A stretch of 64,000 bases of DNA from Cupriavidus sp. WGlv3 (GTDB lineage Bacteria > Pseudomonadota > Gammaproteobacteria > Burkholderiales > Burkholderiaceae), in assembly GCF_023952475.1 (NCBI RefSeq), contig NZ_JALHRX010000004.1, positions 310,001 through 374,000 of the forward strand, read 5' to 3'. Of the stretch, positions 52,876 through 62,400 are shown in pieces. Position numbers and translations under genes: made by a program. Positions within the stretch are counted from its first letter, which is position 1, and every line of letters starts with the position of its first letter. The notes beneath the pieces were generated by a model. The model was given only the letters and a program-made list of their open reading frames with translations. It made no database searches and was not told the DNA's origin.

Positions 52876-54396
52876 ATGTCTTCCTTCCGCCCCCAATTCA
52901 TCCACGAGATCCCCGCCCACTGGGCCGCGCAGACGCCCGAGGCCCCATGCCTGTACGAGAACGGCGCCGTCATCAGCTATGGCGAGCTGTGGCGGCGCAT
53001 CGAAGCCGCGCGTGACTGGCTGGCGTCGCAGGGCGCAGGCGAGGGCGACCGCGTCATGGTGGTCGGCGAGAACTGCAACGAGATGGTGGTCACGCTGTTC
53101 GCCTGCAGCCTGCTGCACGCCTGGCCGATCAACGTCAACGCGCGCCTGTCCGCGCGCGAGATCGACAATATCCGCGACCACGCGCAGCCGGCGCTGGTGC
53201 TGTTCACCGGCCATGTTTCCGACGTGGCCGCGGCGCACGGCGAGCGGCTGGGCGCGCAGGCTACCGGCTGCGCGGTCTATGACGACGGCATGCGCGTCGC
53301 CCGTGCAGCCACCGCGCCGCAGCGCGAGCCTGCCGAGCTGGCGCGCCGCGTCGCCACGCTGATCTATACCTCGGGCACCACCGGCGCGCCCAAGGGCGTG
53401 ATGGTGCCGCACGCCGGGCTGACGCAGTTTGCGCGCATCTCCGCCACCTCGCGCGACATGGGCCCGGCCGACGTGGCCTACGGCGCGCTGCCGATGTCGC
53501 ATATCTTCGGCATTGCCACGGTGCTGATGGCCACGCTGTACGCCGGCGCCGGCCTGTTCCTGCGCCCGCGCTTCGACGCCAATGAAGTGTTCGAGGCCCT
53601 GGCTGCGCCGGGCGTCACCATCCTGCAAGGCGTGCCGACCATGTTCACGCGCATCATGGCGGTGGCGCCCGCGCTGGGCGCGAAGCCCGGCGCCTATCCG
53701 CGCCTGCGCTACCTCTATACCGGCGGCGCCCCGCTCGATCCCACGCTCAAGCGCGACGCCGAAACGCTGTTCGGCCAGCCGCTGCACCACGGCTACGGCA
53801 TCACCGAATACGCCGGCTCGCTCTTCATCACGCGCATGGACGCGCCGCGCGCCGATTGCTCGGCCGGCTATATCGTCGAAGGCGTGGAGATCGCCATCAC
53901 CGATGCCGAAGGCAAGCCGCTGCCCGCGGGCGACCGCGGCCAGATCCGCGTGCGCGGCCCGGGCGTGATGGTCGGCTACTACCGCAATCCCGAACAGACC
54001 GCCGAGGCGCTGCTGCCGGGCGGCTGGCTCAATACCGGCGACCTCGGCTATCTCGACGCCGACGGCGCGCTGTTCATTTCCGGCCGCTCCAAGGACCTGA
54101 TCATCCGTTCCGGCTTCAACGTGTATCCGATCGAAGTGGAGTCGGTGATCAACGCCTTTGCCGGCGTGCGCCAGTCCGCGGTGGTGGGGCGCAGCACGAG
54201 CGACGGCAACGAAGAGGTGGTGGCCTTCATCGAACTGCAGGAAGGCGCCGAGCTCGACCGCAAGGCGCTGGACACCTACCTGCGCGACAGCCTTGCGCCG
54301 TACAAGCGGCCGGCCGAAGTCCGCACCGTCGACGTGATTCCGACCACGGCGAGCGGCAAGCTGCTCAAGCAGCCGCTGCGCGCCATGCTCGATTAA
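52876..54396 (+). CDS. acyl-CoA synthetase (AMP-dependent, ANL family)
   Basis: A 506-residue ANL ligase: I-Y-T-S-G-T-T-G-A-P-K-G-V-M, Y-G-I-T-E-Y, N-T-G-D-L-G-Y-L-D, S-G-F-N-V-Y-P-I-E-V-E and T-A-S-G-K-L-L-K with the catalytic lysine. It activates a carboxylic acid with ATP and CoA; the substrate is not evident. Its closest functional neighbours are the divergent PimC/PimD-type dehydrogenase and the Bug binding protein. The ATG at 52876 was preferred because the similarity begins there; the ribosome site is weak. Confidence 0.82.
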   Translation: MSSFRPQFIHEIPAHWAAQTPEAPCLYENGAVISYGELWRRIEAARDWLASQGAGEGDRVMVVGENCNEMVVTLFACSLLHAWPINVNARLSAREIDNIRDHAQPALVLFTGHVSDVAAAHGERLGAQATGCAVYDDGMRVARAATAPQREPAELARRVATLIYTSGTTGAPKGVMVPHAGLTQFARISATSRDMGPADVAYGALPMSHIFGIATVLMATLYAGAGLFLRPRFDANEVFEALAAPGVTILQGVPTMFTRIMAVAPALGAKPGAYPRLRYLYTGGAPLDPTLKRDAETLFGQPLHHGYGITEYAGSLFITRMDAPRADCSAGYIVEGVEIAITDAEGKPLPAGDRGQIRVRGPGVMVGYYRNPEQTAEALLPGGWLNTGDLGYLDADGALFISGRSKDLIIRSGFNVYPIEVESVINAFAGVRQSAVVGRSTSDGNEEVVAFIELQEGAELDRKALDTYLRDSLAPYKRPAEVRTVDVIPTTASGKLLKQPLRAMLD

Positions 54397-54399
54397 GCC

Positions 54400-54420
54400 C
54401 CCGGGGCACGCGGCCCCGGG
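54400..54420. terminator. GC-rich hairpin after the acyl-CoA synthetase
   Basis: CCCGGGGC pairs with GCCCCGGG across five bases, four bases after the stop. No T-run follows, so read-through into the Bug gene is possible. Confidence 0.35.
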
Positions 54421-54448
54421 CAATAAGCCATCCTGGAGGAGAACACAA

Positions 54449-55420
54449 ATGAAAACATGGAAGACGCTGGCGGCGCTGACCGCCACGCTGCTGCTGCAGG
54501 GCGCGGCATGGGCCGCGGACGCCTACCCGTCGCGCCCTGTCAAGCTGCTGGTCGGCTACGCGCCCGGCGGCCCGGTCGATACCGCCGCACGCATCTACGC
54601 CGAGCAGCTCGGCCGCGTGCTCAAGCAACCGGTGGTGGTCGACAACCGCGCCGGCGCCAGCGGCGCAATCGCCGCCGACATGACCGCCAAGGCGGCGCCG
54701 GACGGCTATACGCTGTATTTCGTCGCCAGCCCCACCATGACCATGACCCCGCTGATCCAGCACTCGGTCAACTTCAATCCGGTCAAGGACTTCAGCTACA
54801 TCGGCCTGATCACGGACTACACCAACGTGCTGCTGGTCAACAAGGATTTCCCGGCCAAAAACGTCGGCGAACTGGTCGCCTACGCGCGCAAGAACCCTGA
54901 GGGCGTCTCATTCGGCTCCGCCGGCGTGGGCGCGTCCAACCACCTGTCGGCCGAACTGCTGGCGCAGATGAACAACGTGAAGATGCTGCACGTGCCGTAC
55001 AAGGGCAACGCGCCGGCGATGGCCGACGTGATGAGCGGCAAGGTCACCTTCATGTTCGACATCACCGGCACCGCCATCGGCCATATCAACGGCGGCAAGG
55101 TGCGCGCGCTGGCGGTCACGTCCAGGACCCGCAACCCGGCCTTGCCCAACGTGCCGACCATGATCGAGTCGGGGCAGAAGGACTATGACCTGACCGGCTG
55201 GTATGCGCTGGTGGGGCCGCAAAAGCTGCCGGCCGATGTGGTGGACAAGCTGGTCAAGGCGCAGAAGGCGGTGGGGGAGGATGCCGCCTTCCGACAGCGG
55301 ATGACGGCCGGTGGTTATGACGTCAACATCAGCACGCCCAAGGCGCTGGGGGACCGGATTCAGCGGGAACTGGCGTTGTGGGGCGGGGTGGTGAAGAAGG
55401 CGAATATCCAGGCCGATTGA
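54449..55420 (+). CDS. Bug-family (TctC) periplasmic solute-binding protein
   Basis: A 323-residue exported protein: signal peptide M-K-T-W-K-T-L-A-A-L-T-A-T-L-L-L with A-W-A-A-D cleavage region, then Y-P-S-R-P-V-K-L-L-V-G-Y-A-P-G-G and V-V-V-D-N-R-A-G-A-S-G, the hallmark of Bug proteins. They bind carboxylates for tripartite tricarboxylate transporters or act as sensors; TctA and TctB genes are not in the window. CTGGAGGAG precedes the ATG. It may deliver the acid activated by the upstream ligase (inference). Confidence 0.87.
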   Translation: MKTWKTLAALTATLLLQGAAWAADAYPSRPVKLLVGYAPGGPVDTAARIYAEQLGRVLKQPVVVDNRAGASGAIAADMTAKAAPDGYTLYFVASPTMTMTPLIQHSVNFNPVKDFSYIGLITDYTNVLLVNKDFPAKNVGELVAYARKNPEGVSFGSAGVGASNHLSAELLAQMNNVKMLHVPYKGNAPAMADVMSGKVTFMFDITGTAIGHINGGKVRALAVTSRTRNPALPNVPTMIESGQKDYDLTGWYALVGPQKLPADVVDKLVKAQKAVGEDAAFRQRMTAGGYDVNISTPKALGDRIQRELALWGGVVKKANIQAD

Positions 55421-55441
55421 GGGTTTATGGATACTGCGGAG

Positions 55442-55467
55442 AGGCCGGCTGAAAGCCGGCCTTTTTT
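55442..55467 (+). terminator. intrinsic terminator after the Bug gene
   Basis: AGGCCGGCT and AGCCGGCCT pair perfectly across GAA and are followed by a T-run (TTTTTG). It lies 21 bases after the stop codon. Confidence 0.85.
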
Positions 55468-55822
55468 GTTTTTTGGGGCGGCGGAATTCGAGGGGGCGTT
55501 GTGTTGGTCGGATGTTCTCAATTTCGCGAGTCACTGGCCTTTCTCCATTCGAAATTGGTTTTTGTAAATCAGAAATTTCCGGATGATATTCGCAGTTTTC
55601 GGATCGAAAATATTCTGCGTGTTCTGAGTAGGGCACGCGGATCTGGGCGGCAATTATCCCGATCCATCGCCTGGAGCCAACGTTTTCATTGTTTTGGAAT
55701 TTTTAAGGCAAGTCTGATAGACGCATTAGTCTGGAAAACGGTTAATTCGTTCACCGTCGGCAACCACGTGTGTGGATGCCGTCAGGGAGGAACGATTAAC
55801 CCATCCGGAGAGGACTTGAGCA
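55468..55822. other. AT-rich intergenic stretch upstream of the lipoprotein gene
   Basis: This 355-bp stretch is much richer in A and T than the rest of the window (for example TTTTTGTAAATCAGAAATTT and AATTTTTAAGG). No ORF in it looks real. Two AGTCTG copies lie 17 bp apart (55711 and 55728). It probably holds the promoter of the small lipoprotein gene and may mark a horizontal-transfer boundary. Confidence 0.5.
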
Positions 55823-56413
55823 ATGAAAAAACTGACGATGTACGTAGGCCTGGCTTCAAGTGTCGCGCTGTTTGCCGCCTGCGGCGGCGGAGGCGATGAT
55901 GGCAATGGCGGCACTTCCGCACAAGACCAGTCTGGCGCAAACGGCGGCGCCTCCAGCCCAATCCCCACTCCCGCGCCGGCCGCATTCTCCTGCCCCGATA
56001 GCTACAGAAAACTCACGCTGTCCAACAGCTCGGTGCCGAACGCCAACATGTCCATTGTGACGGACGACGGCATTGCCAGGCTGACCGTCAAGACGCCTGC
56101 CACAGGCCTCGCCAATGTCACGATCTGCCTCGGCAAGCCGGACCCGGTCCCCGCCGGCGTCGTTGCCGACTACGTCTATGAGGTCAAGGCGGACGGTGGC
56201 TATGCCAGCCTGCTCAACCCGCAAATCAGCCTGACTTTCACCACCGCGACTGTTCTCGCTGCCGCGCCGGCCATCGAAGTGGCTCAGGGCACCGCCAATG
56301 GTGTCACCTATACCGCCGCGCCAGGCAGCAATGGCACCGTGAACGGCACCAATGTGAACGTGACTGCCTCGGCTCCAGCGGCCGGTGTGTACGTCGTGCG
56401 GCTGTCGCACTGA
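55823..56413 (+). CDS. small putative lipoprotein of unknown function
   Basis: A 196-residue protein not recognised as a named family. The N-terminus M-K-K-L-T-M-Y-V-G-L-A-S-S-V-A-L-F-A-A-C looks like a lipoprotein signal (the -3 Phe is atypical), followed by a Gly/Asp/Ser-rich linker to about residue 50, then a beta-rich domain with two cysteines (F-S-C-P and T-I-C-L) that could form a disulfide. The end is Thr/Val/Ala-rich. GGAGAGGAC precedes the ATG. It lies directly before the giant exoprotein gene and could be accessory to it, but that is a guess. Confidence 0.7.
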   Translation: MKKLTMYVGLASSVALFAACGGGGDDGNGGTSAQDQSGANGGASSPIPTPAPAAFSCPDSYRKLTLSNSSVPNANMSIVTDDGIARLTVKTPATGLANVTICLGKPDPVPAGVVADYVYEVKADGGYASLLNPQISLTFTTATVLAAAPAIEVAQGTANGVTYTAAPGSNGTVNGTNVNVTASAPAAGVYVVRLSH

Positions 56414-56434
56414 TTCCCCCACTTTGAGGCAGAT

Positions 56435-56462
56435 ACCAGGCCGCGCATGAACGCAGCCTGGT
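56435..56462. terminator. weak hairpin between the lipoprotein and exoprotein genes
   Basis: ACCAGGC pairs with GCCTGGT across a 14-nt loop; no T-run follows. It may be a weak terminator or nothing. Confidence 0.25.
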
Positions 56463-56498
56463 CGTCTTGCATCGGCCGTCAGCGTTTCGCATCCGGGT

Positions 56499-59400
56499 AT
56501 GAATCGGAATCTCTATCGCCTTGTCTTCAACGCCGCGCGAGGCATGCTGGTTGCCGTGCGGGAATGTGCCATGGGATGTGGCAAGGGCCGGCAGGCGGGC
56601 TCGCGCTGCGCTGGTGAGTGCGCCCAGACGGCAAGCATTGCGCGCTTTGCGGTCCCGACACTTGCGCTCGCTGCCTGGATCGCGGCAGGCCTGCCATGTG
56701 CGCGGGCCCAGGTTATCGCCGACCCCAACTCGGGCGCCAACCGCCCGACGGTCGTGCAAACCGCCAACGGCTTGCAGCAGGTCAATATCACGCGACCGTC
56801 GGCGGCCGGGGTTTCGACCAACGCCTACACGCAGTTCGATGTGCCCCGCCCCGGGATCATCCTGAACAACGCCCCGACGCCGGTCTCCACCCGGCAGGCC
56901 GGATACGTCAACGGCAACCCCAATCTGCTGCCGGGCGGATCGGCACGCATCATCGTCAATCAGATCACCGGCACGTCTCCCAGCCAGTTGCAGGGCTATG
57001 TCGAGGTGGCCGGCCCGAGATCGGAAGTGGTCATCGCCAACCCGAATGGACTGGTGGTCAATGGCCTGGGCTTTATCAATACCAGTCGCGCCACGCTGAC
57101 CACTGCCATTCCGATGTTCGGCGGCAATGGCAGCCTCGATGCATTCCGCGTAACCAGCGGGCAGATCGCCATTCAGGGCGAAGGCATGAGCGCCGCCAAT
57201 GTCGATCAGGTGGATCTGATCGCGCGTGCGGTACAGGCGAACGCGGTGCTCTATGCCACGCAGCTCAACGTCATCGCCGGTGCCAACCAGGTGGATCGTG
57301 CCACGCTGGCCGCCACGCCGATTGCGAGCTCGGCAGCCGCACCGGCGCTGGGCATCGATGTGGCGCAGCTCGGCGGCATGTATGCCAGCAAGATCATGCT
57401 GGCATCGACCGAGCATGGCGTGGGGGTGTCATTGCGTGGCATTGCCGCCGCGCAAGCAGGCGAGCTGACGCTGACCGCCCAAGGCAAGCTGGTGCTGGCC
57501 GGGCAAACTAATGCCTCCGCCAACCTGGTGGTCTACGCGCGCGACGGGATCGAAAACAGCGGCACGACCTACGGCGCGCAAGGCGTGTCGATCAACACCG
57601 ATGGCGTCCTGGCCAATTCGGGAACGCTTGCCGGCCAGCAATGGCTCAACGCCTACGCTGGCAGCGTGGCCTCGACGGGGACGCTGGCTGCGGGCGTGAA
57701 CGCCGATGGCTCGACCGCCGCGCCGGCTGACCTTACCGTTGTTGCGACCAACGGCGCACTCACCGCAACCGGCCGCAACCAGGCCAGCGGCAATGCGACG
57801 CTGCAGGGCGCCGGCGCCAACCTGGCTGGCAGCCAGACGTCGGCGGGCGGCAACCTGAACCTGCAGGCTGGCGCCGGCAAGCTGGACCTCACCGGTGCCG
57901 ACATCCACGCAGGCGCAGCGCTCAATGCCACGGCGGGCGGTGCGCTCGTCAATGACGGAGGCCAGCTTTCCAGCCGGGGCGGCCTGGTCCTGCAAGCGGA
58001 CAGTCTGTCGAACCAGGGCGGCCAGATCGTGGCGCAGCAGGCCGCCACGCTGAAGGTGGCGGGCGCGGTCAACAATACGCAGGGAACGATCCAGGCCAAC
58101 GGTGCGCTCTCGGCGCATGCCGGCGCGCTCGATAACATGGCGGGCCGCATCGTGTCACTCAACGGGGACGGCCTGTCGCTGACTACCACCGGGGCGCTCG
58201 TCAACGCCGCCGGCACGACTGCCACCGGTACCGAAGGTGGCCTGATCGGCGGCAACGGCAGCGTGGTGATCGATGCTGGCGCGCTGACCAACCACGGCCA
58301 GATCAACGCGCTGGACGATGCGACGTTCGACACGCAGGCGTTCGATAACGACAACGGCAAGGTGACGGCGGGCGGCACGCTGTCAGCCAGGATCGCCTGG
58401 GCGGCGACCAATCGCCTTGGCACGCTGTCGGCCGCCACGCTGAACCTGGACGCCTCCGCCCTCGACAACGCCGGCGGCCATGTCGAAGCCGACAACCTTG
58501 CCATTGCTACAAGGGATGACCTGCTTAACCGCGGCGGCATCATTAACCAATATGGCGCCACCGGCGCCACCGTGCACGCTGGCGGCACGCTCGACAACAC
58601 TCAAGGCACGATTGCGGCCAATGGCGGCGACCTGGCCGTATCCGGCCAGACCATTGTCAATTCGGCGGGCAAGATCCAGCACGCCGGCGCCGGGTTGTTG
58701 ACGGTAACGAGCGAGAGGGAATTCTCCAACGCCACCGGCACCATCGAAACCAACGGAGCGCTGCAAGCTACGGCGGCCACGCTGGACAACGCTGGCGGCA
58801 GCATTTCGGCCCAGGACAAGGCCACCATTGCCATCAGCGGCGACCTGCTCAACCGCTACGGCAAGCTTTATGGCAAGGACGGCCTGGCGCTTGGCAGTGG
58901 CGGACAAATCGACAACACGGGCGGCTCGGTTCAGACCAATGGCAATCTCTCCGCCATCGCCGCCGGGAAGCTTGCCAATGCCAACGGCACGCTGACCGCC
59001 AACGACGCGCACGGTCTGCTTGATGTTTCGGCCGAGAGCTTCGACAACACCCGCGGTCTGCTGACCAACGCCGGCGACGGCGCCACCACGGTGACGGCAA
59101 CCCATGCGCTGATCAATACCGGCGGCACACTGGGCGGCAATGGCGACATGACAGTCAATGCGCAGGATCTGGTCAACATCGCCAAAGGCAGCGTGATTGC
59201 CAGCGGTGCGCTCGCGCTCAACACGACGCGCATCGTCGACAACTCCGGTGGCCAGCTCTACGGCGGCAAGGGTCTGGTGCTGGAACAGGCCGATGCGACT
59301 TTGGTCAATGAGGGGGGCCAGATCCAGAGCGCGACAGACGCTTTCATCGATGTCGCCAACCTGAACAATGCCGGGGGCACGATCAAGGCCAACCAGGACA

Positions 59401-62400
59401 TCGCCGTCAAGGGCGCGGTGTCGGGCAGCGGCGAGATGACTGCCGGACACGACCTGGCGCTCGATGTTGCCGGCGACTATGTCAACGATGCCGCGAACCG
59501 GCTGCACGCCGATGGCAACATGCGCGTTGCCGCCGCCGGCACCCTGACCAACACCGGCACGCTGGCCGCGGCGGGCGATCTGACGGTCCAAGGCACCGAT
59601 GTGGTCAACGCCGCGGGCGCCGACATGGCCAGCACCACCACCACGGTCAACGCCACCAATCGGCTGGACAACGCTGGCCGGATCGAAGGCGATGCAGTAC
59701 AGATCAACACCGCGACCGCCAATAACGCCGGCACCATCATTGGCAACCGCGTGACCGTGCAGGGCAGCGACATCGCCAACACCGGTGCAGCGGCATTGAT
59801 CGCGGCGGCAGAAAACCTCACTCTCTACGCCAGCCATTCGGTGCAGAACCTGGACGGTGCGACGCTCTACAGCGCCGGCAACCTGCAGATTGCCCGGGAC
59901 GGCGTGCGTGACCCGGCAACCGGGTTGCTGGTCAACCAGGTCGGAACGCTGATCAACCGCTCTGCCACCATCGAGGCCGAGGGCGATATCGACATCGCCG
60001 CCACACAGGTCAGCAACACGCGCGCCAGAATCGAGACCGAGGCGGGCACGCCCGTCACCAGCGCCGCCCAGACGCTGGTCATGTGGAACGCGGGCATGAG
60101 CGGCAGCGACCTGAACTTCCATGAAAGCGTGACGTTCCCGACTTGGCGGTGGAGCGGCGAAAACGCCTCGGTCAGCGCCAGTCGCACCTACGCCCTGATG
60201 CAGCCGGTCAGCCTGACGGTGGACAAGTCGAACGTCGCCAGGCTCGATGCCGCGGCGCAGAGTTTTACCTTCACGCAGCCACCGGTCGAGGAATATTACG
60301 ATGCGACTTCCCGGGTGATCTGTACGGATTGCCCGCCTCCGACGGTCTTCACGCGCAACCTCACCAGCAATCCCACGCAGTATTACCAGTCCATCACGGA
60401 CAATGGCAGCACCTATACGATCACGTTCTGGCCAGACTGGGACCCGGCGAGGCATATCCGCCCGGACGACGTGCGGATTCGCTTCGATCTCGGCACGGAC
60501 AGCCACGATTACAGCGAAATCTCGCGCACGGTCACGACCAGTGCCACGACGGATCGGCTGGTGAGCGCCAGCGATCCGGCCAAGATCCAAGCCGGTGGCG
60601 CGATCCGCATCAATGGCAATGGCGGCACGATCCTGAATCAGTCGTCGATCATGGCGGCCGGCGCAGACCTGGTGCGCTCCGCGGTGGGCGGCACGGTGCA
60701 GGACGCGGGCACTGCCCTGCAGCAGTCGGTCAGCACGACGGAAACCTCGACCTTCTACTGGCATCAGAAATCCGGCGGCAACAGCGATACGCAGATGGTG
60801 CCCTATCCGACCACGCCGCAGGCATCGACCACGGTGATGGCGCTGCCAGCCATCGCATCGGCCAATCAGACGGTGCAGACGACAGCCCAGGACATCCAGG
60901 TCACGACCGTCAACCGGCTGGGCGAGACCGTTACAGGCAGTGGCGTAACGGGCGGCAGTGCCACCGGCGCGCAGGTCGCGGGCGCGGCCGGCGGCCCTGG
61001 CAAGCCCCTGCAGACGTTAGGTACCGCCAGCGGTGGCATCCCTAACCTGACGCTGCCAACGAACGGCCTGTATCACTACCAGACGGCGCCGGGCGCCACG
61101 TACCTGATTGCCACCGATGCGCGCTTCACGCAATACAGCAAATTCATTTCCAGCGACTACATGCTGGGCCAGCTTGGCTTGGATCCGCTGATGCTGCAAA
61201 AGCGCCTGGGCGACGGCCTCTACGAGCAGAAGCTGATCCGCGACCAGGTGACGCAGTTGACCGGGCGTACCCATCTGGCGGGCTACAGCGACCAGATGGC
61301 GCAATACCAGGCGCTGATGACCAACGGCGCGACCTACGCCAAGGCGTTCAATCTGGCCCCTGGCATCGGCTTGTCCGAGAGCCAGATGGCCCAGCTCACC
61401 ACCGACATGGTGTGGCTGGTCAGCCAGGAAGTGACGCTACCCGATGGCACACGCCAGTCGGTGCTGGTGCCCAAACTGTACCTGGCCCATAGCCATGCGG
61501 TGGACCTGACCAGCACCGGCGCCCTGCTGACGGGCAGCCAGGTCAACCTCGATGCCAGCGCAGACGTGGCCAACAGCGGCCGGATCGTGGGCGACCTGGC
61601 CACGCAGGTGGTGGGCAACAATATCGTCAACCGGGGCCAGATCGGCGCGACCGGCACCACGGTCGTAAAGGCTGCACAGGACGTGCGCAACCTGGGCGGA
61701 CGCATCAGCGGCACCGATACTGTGGTGTCCGCTGGCCGCGACGTGATCAACGAGACGCAGACCATCACCAATCAGGTCACGATGGGGGGCCACAGCGCCA
61801 GCGGCACGGGCGTCGGTGCCGTGGCGTCGATCTCGGGTGCGAACAACGTCGGCGTGCTGGCTGGGCGCGATATTTCCATGACCGGTGGCGAGGTCGATGC
61901 CGGCGGCAGCGCGCTGCTGGCTGCCGGCCGTGACCTGAACCTTGGTACCGCCACGGCCGGCACCACGATGGACTCCAGCTCGCGCGGCGGCCAGAGCTAT
62001 TACCACGATCAGAAAACCGTCGGTGTGGGCAGCACCGTGGCTGCCGATGGCAATGTGGTGGCGGTGGCTGGCCGCGACGCAACCTTGACCGGCTCGACGC
62101 TCGACGCGGGCAACAATGCTTCACTGGTCGCGGGCCGCAATGCCACGGTCACGGCATCACTGGATTCGAACACGCACAGCGAGGGATCGCTGGGCGGGAA
62201 GAATGCGCAATACACTAAGTCGTCCTACGACGAGGCGGCGCGCGGCAGCGCGGTGCAGGCAGGCAACAACGCGACGCTGGCCGCGGGCCAGGCGCCACTG
62301 GCGGCGGCCGTGCTGGCGGACAATGGCCTGCGGGCTTCGCCGGAAGCGGCAGCCGTACCAGCGGGCACGGGCAGCCTCGCGGTGCTGGGAGCGGCCATCA

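Noticed and set aside
55501-55899. Plus-strand open frame in the AT-rich gap
   Set aside because: It has no recognisable motif and overlaps the start of the better supported lipoprotein gene in another frame.
58383-60764. 793-codon minus-strand open frame inside the exoprotein gene
   Set aside because: Mirror of the repeated D-N-x-G-G units; the plus-strand frame is continuous and carries family motifs.
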